Source: Martelella sp. NC20
Lineage (GTDB): Bacteria > Pseudomonadota > Alphaproteobacteria > Rhizobiales > Rhizobiaceae
Assembly (NCBI RefSeq): GCF_013459645.1
Contig: NZ_CP054861.1
Location: forward strand, 1,910,001-1,974,000
Length of the DNA: 64,000 bases
Reading direction: 5' to 3'
Both the position numbers and the translations under genes were made by a program. A model generated the notes under the pieces. That model was not told where the DNA came from. It was given only the letters and a program-made list of their open reading frames with translations, and did no database searches. The stretch's first letter is position 1. Each line of letters begins with the position of its first letter. Positions 46,566 through 53,841 of this stretch are shown here, piece after piece.

Positions 46566-46934
46566 ATGCGACGGATTTTCTCGGGCGGAATTTATGAAAA
46601 CAAGATCGGCTATTGCCGCGCCGTGGTCGCGGGCGGCTTCGTCCATGTGGCCGGCACCACGGCACAGGGCGCCGATATTCCCGGCGATGTCGCAGGCCAG
46701 TGCCGCTCGGCGCTCGCGGCCATCGAAAAGGCGCTGGCGGAAGCCGGTTCGGGTTTCGCCGATGTGGTCCGCGTGAATTACTACCTGCCCCACGCGCCGG
46801 ATTTCGAGGCCTGCTGGCCGATCCTTGCCGCTACCTTCGGCGACAATCCGCCGGCGGCGACCATGATCGAATGCGGCCTGATCGATCCCAAATACCGGAT
46901 CGAGATCGAGGTGACGGCGCTGGCGCGCGGGTGA
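46566..46934 (+). CDS. Rid family protein lacking the RidA active-site arginine
   Basis: A 122-residue YjgF/YER057c/UK114 fold protein (ALAAIEKALAEAGSGFADVVRVNYYL, IEIEVTALARG). True RidA enzymes have an arginine in a PAR motif that binds the imine carboxylate; here the site reads P96-A-A-T. Deaminase activity is therefore doubtful, and it belongs to one of the Rid subfamilies of unknown function. It is divergent from the tsaC-like gene, with 67 bases between starts. Confidence 0.85.
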   Translation: MRRIFSGGIYENKIGYCRAVVAGGFVHVAGTTAQGADIPGDVAGQCRSALAAIEKALAEAGSGFADVVRVNYYLPHAPDFEACWPILAATFGDNPPAATMIECGLIDPKYRIEIEVTALARG

Positions 46935-47048
46935 GAGCCAAAAGGCGCGTGTCGTCATTTCCGAAAGTCATGTCGTGATTGGAATGCATGCCGGACGCCG
47001 CGGGTGATTAAATAAAAAATATTGCCCGTCTTCGCCCCGGAGGCCGCC

Positions 47049-48293
47049 ATGACGATACGCCAGAAGATGCTGGATGAGCTGACAAACCGCCGCGACGGTT
47101 TCACGCTCGCCCAGCCGTTTTATACCGACCCGGATTATTTCCGCGTCGACATGGAAAATTTCTATTACCGCGACTGGCTGTTCGTCGCCCATGATTGCGA
47201 ACTGCCGCGTCCGGGCAATTACCTGACGCTCCAGATCGGCGACTATTCGGTGATCCTGACGCGCGGGCGCGACAAGGTCATCCGGGCGATGCACAATTCC
47301 TGTCGCCATCGCGGCTCCAGGGTCTGCGCCGCTGAAAAAGGCACGACCGCCAAGCTCGTCTGTCCCTACCATCAGTGGACCTATGATCTCGACGGCTCGC
47401 TGCAATATGTCCGCCATATGGGCGAGGATTTCGACAAGTCGCAATATGGGCTGAAGCCGGTGCATTGCGAGAGCATCGAAGGCTATATCTTCGTCTGCCT
47501 TGCCGATCATGCTCCCGATATCGCGCCGCTGAGGGCGAGGATCGCGCCCTATCTGGTGCCGCACAACATTCCCGAGACCAAGGTCGCCTTCAAATCCTCT
47601 ATTGTGGAAAAGGGCAACTGGAAGCTCGTCTGGGAAAACAATCGCGAGTGCTATCACTGCGCCGCCAATCACCCGGAACTCTGCCGCACCTATCCCGAAG
47701 CCGCCTCGGTCACCGGGGTGCAGGGGATGATGGACGATCCGGAAATTCAGGCGCACTGGGCACATTGCGAGGCGGCGGGGCTGGAGGCGAAGTTCTTCCT
47801 CAATCCCGACGGCCAGTACCGCATCACCCGCATGCCGCTGATCCCGGGTGCGGAAAGCTACACCATGTCGGGCCAGCGCGCGGTCAGGAAGCCGATGGGA
47901 CCGAACACGGCCGCCGCCGGCATCGGCGCGCTGCTGCTGTTCCACTATCCCACCACCTGGAACCATTTCCTGGGCGACCACGCGATTTCCTTCCGGGTGC
48001 TGCCGCTCGGGCCGGAGGAAACCGAGGTCACCACCACCTGGATGGTGCCGAAGGACGCGGTCGAGGGCATCGATTACGATATCGAGGAACTCACCCATGT
48101 GTGGACCTTCACCAACGACCAGGACCGCCAGATCGTGGAGGAAAACGCGCGCGGCATCCGCTCGCCCGCCTATGAGCCCGGCCCGTACTGCGAAGAGGAT
48201 GAGGGCGGCGTGATGCAGTTTGTCGAATGGTACGCGAACACCTCGATTTCGCGGCTGTCCGACACCGCGCCGCCGCTGTCGATCGTTGCCTGA
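47049..48293 (+). CDS. Rieske oxygenase, glycine betaine/stachydrine demethylase large subunit
   Basis: A 414-residue Rieske non-haem iron oxygenase. The Rieske ligands are C85-x-H87 and C105-x2-H108, and the mononuclear iron site has H203 and H208 in ECYHCAANHPEL. It closely matches the GbcA/Stc2 group that removes an N-methyl group from glycine betaine or proline betaine (stachydrine), releasing formaldehyde. GGAGG lies five bases before the ATG. The reductase gene follows after one base. The choice between the two substrates cannot be made from sequence alone. Confidence 0.88.
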   Translation: MTIRQKMLDELTNRRDGFTLAQPFYTDPDYFRVDMENFYYRDWLFVAHDCELPRPGNYLTLQIGDYSVILTRGRDKVIRAMHNSCRHRGSRVCAAEKGTTAKLVCPYHQWTYDLDGSLQYVRHMGEDFDKSQYGLKPVHCESIEGYIFVCLADHAPDIAPLRARIAPYLVPHNIPETKVAFKSSIVEKGNWKLVWENNRECYHCAANHPELCRTYPEAASVTGVQGMMDDPEIQAHWAHCEAAGLEAKFFLNPDGQYRITRMPLIPGAESYTMSGQRAVRKPMGPNTAAAGIGALLLFHYPTTWNHFLGDHAISFRVLPLGPEETEVTTTWMVPKDAVEGIDYDIEELTHVWTFTNDQDRQIVEENARGIRSPAYEPGPYCEEDEGGVMQFVEWYANTSISRLSDTAPPLSIVA

Positions 48294-48294
48294 C

Positions 48295-49380
48295 ATGGTC
48301 AAGCCGAAGACCTTCAGGCATATCGACGAGATGGTGCCGTGGAATGGCCGCGAGCATATGCTCGAATGCGTCGCCTGGACGCCGGAAGCGCCCGATGTGA
48401 TGACCTTCACCTTCCGCGCGGAACAGGAAAACATCTGGTTCCGCTACCTGCCGGGCCAGTATATCACGCTGGAACTGCCGATCGGCCCGGAGCCGGTGCT
48501 CAGAACCTACACCATCTCCTCGAGCCCGACCCGGCCGTTTACCATCGCCGTCACGGTGAAGGCGCAGAAGGACAGCATCGGCACGCGCTGGATGTTCGAA
48601 AACCTGCATCCCGGCATGAAGATCAAGGCAATCGGCCCGCTCGGCGATTTTTCCTATGCCACCAAGCCGGCCCAGAAATACCTGTTCATCTCGGCGGGGT
48701 CCGGGATCACGCCGATGATGTCGATGACGCGCGATCTCGGCGACCGCGATCCCGATACCGATATCGCCTTCATCCACTGCGCCCGTTCGCCGAACGACAT
48801 CATTTTCCGCTGGGAGCTGGAGTACAAGGCGCGCTACATGCCGTTCTTCAATCTCGGCTTCATCGTCACCGAGCTGGAGCGCACCCAGCTCTGGTCGGGG
48901 CTGAAGGGCTTCATCGACCGCGCCAAGATCGCGCTGCTGGTGCCGGATTTCCTGGAGCGACGGGTGTTCTGCTGCGGGCCGGATCCGTTCATGGCGACCG
49001 TCAGGGATTCGCTTGAAAGCTCCAGCTTCGACATGGAAAACAACTATTTCCAGGAGACTTTCAAGCCGGAGGCGCCGTCGCCGACCATGTTCGTCGGCGA
49101 GAGCGCGGACGAGGACAAGCGACTGGTGATCGAATTCGCCGATTCCGGCATCCGGGCCGAGGTGCCGCCCGGCTTCACCGTGCTTCAGACCGCCCGCAAT
49201 GCCGGCGTCCGCATTCCCGCCGCCTGCGAGAGCGGCATCTGCGGCACCTGCCGGACCATGTGCAGATCCGGCAAGGTCGACATGCAGCATAATGGCGGCA
49301 TTCTCGATGACGAGATCGAGGAGGGCTATATCCTCGCCTGCTGCTCCCGCCCGCTCACCGATGTCGAGGTGGAAGCTTAA
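48295..49380 (+). CDS. Ferredoxin-type reductase partner of the Rieske oxygenase (GbcB-like)
   Basis: A 361-residue reductase. It has an FAD domain (RTYTISSSPTRPF), an NAD(P)H domain (ISAGSGITPMMSM and CCGPDPFMATV), and a C-terminal plant-type 2Fe-2S ferredoxin domain (about 275-361) with the ligands in CESGICGTCRTMC and the final cysteine in LACCSRPL. It passes electrons from NAD(P)H to the oxygenase encoded directly upstream. The ATG lies one base after the oxygenase stop, so translation is coupled. Confidence 0.9.
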   Translation: MVKPKTFRHIDEMVPWNGREHMLECVAWTPEAPDVMTFTFRAEQENIWFRYLPGQYITLELPIGPEPVLRTYTISSSPTRPFTIAVTVKAQKDSIGTRWMFENLHPGMKIKAIGPLGDFSYATKPAQKYLFISAGSGITPMMSMTRDLGDRDPDTDIAFIHCARSPNDIIFRWELEYKARYMPFFNLGFIVTELERTQLWSGLKGFIDRAKIALLVPDFLERRVFCCGPDPFMATVRDSLESSSFDMENNYFQETFKPEAPSPTMFVGESADEDKRLVIEFADSGIRAEVPPGFTVLQTARNAGVRIPAACESGICGTCRTMCRSGKVDMQHNGGILDDEIEEGYILACCSRPLTDVEVEA

Positions 49381-49384
49381 AAAT

Positions 49385-49966
49385 TCAGCGCCCGTTTTCC
49401 GACAGGCTGTCCCGGATCAGCGCCACAAGCTGATTGCCGGCTATATCGAGCGCGTCGGAATTGTCGATCGTGACGACGTCGAAATCGCCACGGACCGCCA
49501 TGGTCGAGCGGGCGAGGCGGGCGGTGATCTGGTCGCCGCTCTCGCGCCCGCGCGCCGCAAGCCTTGCGGCAAGGATTTCGGGCCGGGCGGTGACGTTGAC
49601 GACGGTGAGGCGGGTAAAGGCTGCGCGGAAATCGCCGAGCGCCTTGCGTGAGCCGTTGCAGAGCGCAACGCCGCCCTTGGCGACGAAGGCGCGGTGCGCG
49701 GCCGGAATGCCGTAATCGAGCCCGTGCGCCGACCAGGAAACGGCAAATCCGCCTTCGGCCTTCATCGCCGCGAACGCTTCCGGCGACATGGTGTCATGAA
49801 TTTCGCTGGCGCTGTCGCTGGGCCGGGTGATCACCCGGCGGATCACGGCAAAGCGCTTGTGGTCGCAAAGGAGGGCCGCTGCGTGGTTGATCAGGCTGTC
49901 CTTGCCGGCCCCGCTCGGACCGACCACGACGATAATCCTGCCCGCCATCCTGTCGGCCCTTGCCAT
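49385..49966 (-). CDS. phnN: Ribose 1,5-bisphosphate phosphokinase PhnN
   Basis: Phosphorylates ribose 1,5-bisphosphate to PRPP, a late step of phosphonate breakdown by the C-P lyase route. The 193-residue kinase has Walker A GPSGAGKD (16-23) and the guanylate-kinase-like LID region. It ends four bases after the convergent reductase gene, and its start is four bases from the end of phnM. An alternative ATG is at 49948. Confidence 0.9.
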   Translation of the reverse strand: MARADRMAGRIIVVVGPSGAGKDSLINHAAALLCDHKRFAVIRRVITRPSDSASEIHDTMSPEAFAAMKAEGGFAVSWSAHGLDYGIPAAHRAFVAKGGVALCNGSRKALGDFRAAFTRLTVVNVTARPEILAARLAARGRESGDQITARLARSTMAVRGDFDVVTIDNSDALDIAGNQLVALIRDSLSENGR

Positions 49967-49970
49967 CGGC

Positions 49971-51110
49971 TCAGGCCACCCGCTTGCCCGCCCGCCAGAC
50001 CGCGCGGGTCACCGGCGCGCCGGAGGGGCGATGAACGCGCACCAGATCGGCTCTGAGCCCCGGCGCGATCCGCCCGCGATCCTCGAGCCCGACGGCTTTG
50101 GCCGGCGTCGCCGTCACCATCCGCAGCGCGCGCGGCAGGCTGATCGCCTCAAGCGTATCGGCGAGGATGAAGGGGGCATAAAGCAGGCTGAACGGCACGT
50201 AATCCGACGACAGCACATCGAGCACGCCGCGTTCGGCGAGATCGCGCGCGGCGATATTGCCGGAATGCGATTTGCCGCGCACCACATTGGGCGCGCCCAT
50301 CAGCACCGAAAGCCCGGCCTTGTGCGAGGCGTTCGCGGCCTCGAAACTCGTCGGAAACTCGGCAAGCGCCACGCCGTGGCCGATCGCCTCTTCCACATGG
50401 GCGACGGTCGCGTCGTCATGGCTGGCAATGGCGATGCCGCGGGCGGCGCAGTGATCGGAAATCATCTGCCTGTGCCGGTCGGAATATTTCTCGGATTGCC
50501 CCTGACGCTCCGCGACGAAGGCGGCGAAGGCCTCATCGGAAAGCCCGCGCTTCGGCTTGTAAAAGAGCTCGTACTGGGAAAGATCGGTAAACTGCCGCTG
50601 GCCCGGCGCGTGGTCCATCAGCGATGTCAGCCGGACATGCGGGTCGTTCTCGAAGCCGGCGAAGTGTTCCATCACGTTGGCGGCGGAAACCTCGCAGCGC
50701 AGATGCAGGAAGTGCTGGGCCTTCAGCCGGTCCTCGCGCTCGGCCTGCTGGATCGCGTCGGCCATGTCGCGCATCTCGCCGAGATCGAAGCCGTCGTCGC
50801 CGTCGGAACCCATGCGCAGGCAGTCGAAAACGGTGGTGATGCCCGACGCGATGATCTGGCCGTCATGGGCCTGGACGGCGGCGATCTTGTCCCAGCGCAC
50901 GCCGGGCCGCGGCGAATAATGGCCTTCGAGGTGATCGGTATGGAGCTCGATCAGGCCGGGGATCAGGTAATCGCCCTCCATGTCCTCGCCGACCGTGCTT
51001 GCCCCCTCCGCGATCTCGGCGATCGCGCCGTCGCGCACCACCAGCGTGCCCTCCACGATCTCGTCCTCAAGGACGATCCGCGCATTGGCGAAGACGGTTT
51101 CCGCGCTCAT
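49971..51110 (-). CDS. phnM: Alpha-D-ribose 1-methylphosphonate 5-triphosphate diphosphatase PhnM
   Basis: Removes pyrophosphate from ribose 1-phosphonate 5-triphosphate in the C-P lyase pathway. The 379-residue amidohydrolase has the metal ligands in ELHTDHLEGHYSPRPG, the conserved AVQAHDGQIIASGITTVFDCLRMGSD block and SHDDATVAHVEEA. Its ATG overlaps the TGA of the DUF1045 gene (ATGA), showing translational coupling. The lyase core genes phnGHIJKL are not in this window. Confidence 0.92.
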   Translation of the reverse strand: MSAETVFANARIVLEDEIVEGTLVVRDGAIAEIAEGASTVGEDMEGDYLIPGLIELHTDHLEGHYSPRPGVRWDKIAAVQAHDGQIIASGITTVFDCLRMGSDGDDGFDLGEMRDMADAIQQAEREDRLKAQHFLHLRCEVSAANVMEHFAGFENDPHVRLTSLMDHAPGQRQFTDLSQYELFYKPKRGLSDEAFAAFVAERQGQSEKYSDRHRQMISDHCAARGIAIASHDDATVAHVEEAIGHGVALAEFPTSFEAANASHKAGLSVLMGAPNVVRGKSHSGNIAARDLAERGVLDVLSSDYVPFSLLYAPFILADTLEAISLPRALRMVTATPAKAVGLEDRGRIAPGLRADLVRVHRPSGAPVTRAVWRAGKRVA

Positions 51111-51847
51111 TCCTGGGTATCTCCCGTCCCGATATCTCCCGCCCCGATATCTCTTGATTGACCGCCGGTCAGCGGCTGCCAGCGGCGGATGGTGAAGGGC
51201 GCCCCGCGCCGCTCCTCCATGAACAGGCCGATGCCGGAAATTTCAAGCGGCTCGCCGACAAAGGGCGCGAAATAATCCTCGATCGCGGTCTCGATCACGT
51301 GCGCGTCGGTTCCCGACACCGGTCCCGTCAGCGTCATGTGGAAGCGGAAGGCGTCGAAGACGTAAGGATAGCCCCAGCGCTCCAGATTGTCCCGTTCCTC
51401 GTCGCTCAGGTCGTCCGGCTTGCGGCGCGCGATCTCCTCGTTTGCAAGCGGCGCGCGCATCGGCTCGAAATAGCGCACCACATCGGCGGCGAAATCCCGC
51501 AGCGTCTCGTTCTCCCGTGCGGGAACAAGGGCGTGGAACCTGCCGAGTTTGCCGAGTTTCAGTTCGGGAATGTCGAATGGACCATGCTTGCGGCAGAATA
51601 CATCGAAGGCGGCCTCAAGCGCTGCCGGCGTGGTGTTGTCGGCCAGCCGGAACGGCGCCTTCAGCGTGGCGTGGAAGCCGTAGCGGGCCGCCGCCGCCGT
51701 CACCGCGCTCATGCGTCCGGAAGGTAGCGCGATGCTGTCGGGAAACGGTCGCTCCTCGCCGGCAAAGGCGTCGTAGCCGAGCCAGCGGCCGGCGGCAATC
51801 GTCAGCGGGTGGTCGATGGCGGGAGTGAAATAGATGGCGTAGCGCAA
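51107..51847 (-). CDS. DUF1045 phosphonate-metabolism protein (2H phosphoesterase fold)
   Basis: A 246-residue member of the DUF1045 family, found with phn genes. It contains two HxT motifs at H59-A-T61 (YGFHATLKAPF) and H170-M-T172 (FRFHMTLTGPV), the signature of 2H phosphoesterases. A plausible role is opening the cyclic ribose phosphate made by C-P lyase, which PhnP does in E. coli; this is inference. The start is a TTG at 51847 with AGGA seven bases upstream. Coupled to phnM by a four-base overlap. Confidence 0.82.
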   Translation of the reverse strand: MRYAIYFTPAIDHPLTIAAGRWLGYDAFAGEERPFPDSIALPSGRMSAVTAAAARYGFHATLKAPFRLADNTTPAALEAAFDVFCRKHGPFDIPELKLGKLGRFHALVPARENETLRDFAADVVRYFEPMRAPLANEEIARRKPDDLSDEERDNLERWGYPYVFDAFRFHMTLTGPVSGTDAHVIETAIEDYFAPFVGEPLEISGIGLFMEERRGAPFTIRRWQPLTGGQSRDIGAGDIGTGDTQE

Positions 51848-51973
51848 ATCGTTTTCCTTGCCCGTAATGAAGGGAGGATGGGGAAAGTGCAGGGATTCGC
51901 CGCTCTTGGCAAGGCGTCCCCATGTTCAATGCGCTGCCGGTGCGAATGGTTCCGTCGGCGCGGTCCCGGCCGG

Positions 51974-52507
51974 TCAAAGCGACAAGGGCAGCGGGTCGCT
52001 CCGGTTGCCCTCGCCAAGCGGGCGCTGCATGAACACGGTATCGAGCCAGTTACCGTGCTTGAAGCCGGTTCCCGTCAGCCGGCCGGCCTCGGTGAAGCCG
52101 AGCGCGAGATGGAGCGCGATCGAAGCCGGACTGGCGCCGCCGATGACGGCGACCATCTGGCGAAAGCCGCGCTGTTCGCATTCATCGACCAGTCGCGCCA
52201 GCAGGCTTTTGCCGACGCCCTTGCCGCGCGCCTCGGGCGAGAGATAGACCGAATTTTCGACCAGCCAGCGATAGGCCGGGCGGGTGCGGAAGGCGCTGGC
52301 ATAGGCATAGCCGATCACGCGGTCGTCCTCGATGGCGGCGAGATAGGGGTAGCCGGCGGCGGTGATCGCGGTCATCCGCGTTTCCATTTCGTCCCGGCCG
52401 GGCGGTTCCAGCTCATAACTCGCAACCCCGTTCAACACGCATTCGGCGTAGATTTCGGTGATTGCGGAAAGGTCGGCGGGGGAGGCGGGGCGGAGGGTCA
52501 CGGTCAT
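51974..52507 (-). CDS. GNAT N-acetyltransferase (phosphinothricin/methionine sulfoximine type)
   Basis: A 177-residue GNAT enzyme with the acetyl-CoA loop SPEARGKGVGKSLL and the Pat/YncA-like features ITEIYAECVLNGVASYELEPP, YRWLVENSVYL and GFKHGNWLDTVFMQRPL. Homologues acetylate phosphinothricin or methionine sulfoximine. It is transcribed toward the phn genes with a 126-base gap, so a role with phosphonate-type compounds is possible but unproven. Confidence 0.85.
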   Translation of the reverse strand: MTVTLRPASPADLSAITEIYAECVLNGVASYELEPPGRDEMETRMTAITAAGYPYLAAIEDDRVIGYAYASAFRTRPAYRWLVENSVYLSPEARGKGVGKSLLARLVDECEQRGFRQMVAVIGGASPASIALHLALGFTEAGRLTGTGFKHGNWLDTVFMQRPLGEGNRSDPLPLSL

Positions 52508-52543
52508 GGTTCGGGTCGCGGCGGTTGAAAGGTTGCGGGCATG

Positions 52544-52568
52544 AAAAAGGCGGCCCGCGGGCCGCCTT
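52544..52568 (-). terminator. Intrinsic terminator of the BI-1 gene
   Basis: A perfect 22-base palindrome, two 11-base arms AAGGCGGCCCG and CGGGCCGCCTT, with a run of Ts on the minus strand. It lies 28 bases after the BI-1 stop codon. Confidence 0.88.
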
Positions 52569-52595
52569 GATCACTGTTTATATCCTCGATCGGGA

Positions 52596-53351
52596 TCAGT
52601 TCCGGTTGCCGAGCAGGCGCAGCATGAACAGGAACATGTTGATGAAGTCGAGGTAGAGCGTCAGCGCGCCCATGACCGCCTTGCGGCCGGCCACTTCATG
52701 GCCGTCGCCTTCATAGTACATTTCCTTGATCTTCTGCGTGTCCCACGCGGTCAAGCCGGCGAAGATCAGAACGCCGAGAACCGAGACCGCGAAGCCGAGC
52801 GCGCTCGACTGCAGGAAGATGTTGACGATCATGGCGATGATCACGCCGAACAGGCCGATCACCATGAAAGAACCCATCGCCGAAAGGTCGCGCTTGGTGG
52901 TGTAGCCGTAAAGCGACAGCGCGCCGAAGGACGCGGCGGTGATGAAGAAGGTCTGGACGACGCTCTGTCCGGTATAAACCAGGAAGATCGTCGACAGCGA
53001 AATGCCAGTCAGCGCGGCGTAGACCCAGAACGCGGTCTGGGCGGCGGCGACGCTCATCTTGTTGATCCGGAACGCCAGCACGAAGAAGGCGATCAGCGGC
53101 GCGAACATGACGAGCCATTTCAGCGGCGAGGCGTACATGACCTGACCGAACTGGGTGAGCTGCATCTGGCCACCGGCATCGCCGGCAACCGCAGCAGTGA
53201 AAACTCCGTAGGCCGCGATGCCGGTGATCACAAGACCAAGCGCCATGAGATTGTAGACGCGCAGCATGTAGGTGCGCAGTCCCTGATCGATTTCAGCACT
53301 CGCATGCGCTCCCGCCTGCGCGCGGTTCTGATAGTTGCGAAGATCAGCCAT
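52596..53351 (-). CDS. Bax inhibitor-1/YccA family membrane protein
   Basis: A 251-residue protein with seven predicted helices and the family pattern: a cytoplasmic N-terminus (YQNRAQAGAHASAEIDQGL), first helix YNLMALGLVITGIAAYG, and the C-terminal GVLIFAGLTAWDTQKIKE followed by ALTLYLDFINMFLFMLRLLGNRN. The family forms pH-sensitive Ca2+ leak channels in some bacteria; the role here is unknown. AGAGGAA precedes the ATG. Confidence 0.93.
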   Translation of the reverse strand: MADLRNYQNRAQAGAHASAEIDQGLRTYMLRVYNLMALGLVITGIAAYGVFTAAVAGDAGGQMQLTQFGQVMYASPLKWLVMFAPLIAFFVLAFRINKMSVAAAQTAFWVYAALTGISLSTIFLVYTGQSVVQTFFITAASFGALSLYGYTTKRDLSAMGSFMVIGLFGVIIAMIVNIFLQSSALGFAVSVLGVLIFAGLTAWDTQKIKEMYYEGDGHEVAGRKAVMGALTLYLDFINMFLFMLRLLGNRN

Positions 53352-53629
53352 TGATTTCCTCTAAAAAAGCCCCTCGTTGTTCACGGTGTCGGGCACCGCC
53401 GCAAGGCAGAAGCCCAGGCGCCGCTGGGGGGCTCCAGCAAGCCTGATGACAATATGAGGGGAACGGGGACGCGATACAAGGCATATCCGTTTGAATTCCG
53501 TCTGCAATTCCTCAAATTTTCGTAAGAAATACGTCCCGCGCCTTGCAAAACCCGAACAGGAAGCACCATTTCAGCTGGAAAAGGGCCGCACATCCGCTCT
53601 CGGGGCCGGCCGCAGGGTAAGAGGTATTC

Positions 53630-53833
53630 ATGCGCTATTTCATCGCCGTCATTCTGCCATGGCTTTCGTTTTTCACGATCGGAAAGCCGTTTTCCGGGAT
53701 CATCTGCCTGATCCTGCAGATCACCCTGATCGGCTGGCCGATTGCTGCATTGTGGGCCCTGTTCGCGGTCCAGAACTACTGGGCCGACCGCCGCAACGCC
53801 GAACTGCTGGACGCGCTGCGCCGCGACAAATAG
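53630..53833 (+). CDS. YqaE/Pmp3-like small membrane protein
   Basis: A 67-residue protein with two hydrophobic helices (about 4-27 and 30-48), YFIAVILPWLSFFTIGKPF and LIGWPIAALWALFAVQNY, and a charged tail. It matches the YqaE/Pmp3 type of small stress-related membrane proteins. AGAGG lies six bases before the ATG. The 278 bases upstream, back to the BI-1 gene, contain no supported gene. Confidence 0.75.
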   Translation: MRYFIAVILPWLSFFTIGKPFSGIICLILQITLIGWPIAALWALFAVQNYWADRRNAELLDALRRDK

Positions 53834-53841
53834 CCTCGCCC

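Noticed and set aside
44708..46597. Plus-strand open frame of 629 codons spanning two minus-strand genes
   Set aside because: It runs across the FAD dehydrogenase and Sua5 genes, both fully supported, and shows no protein family.
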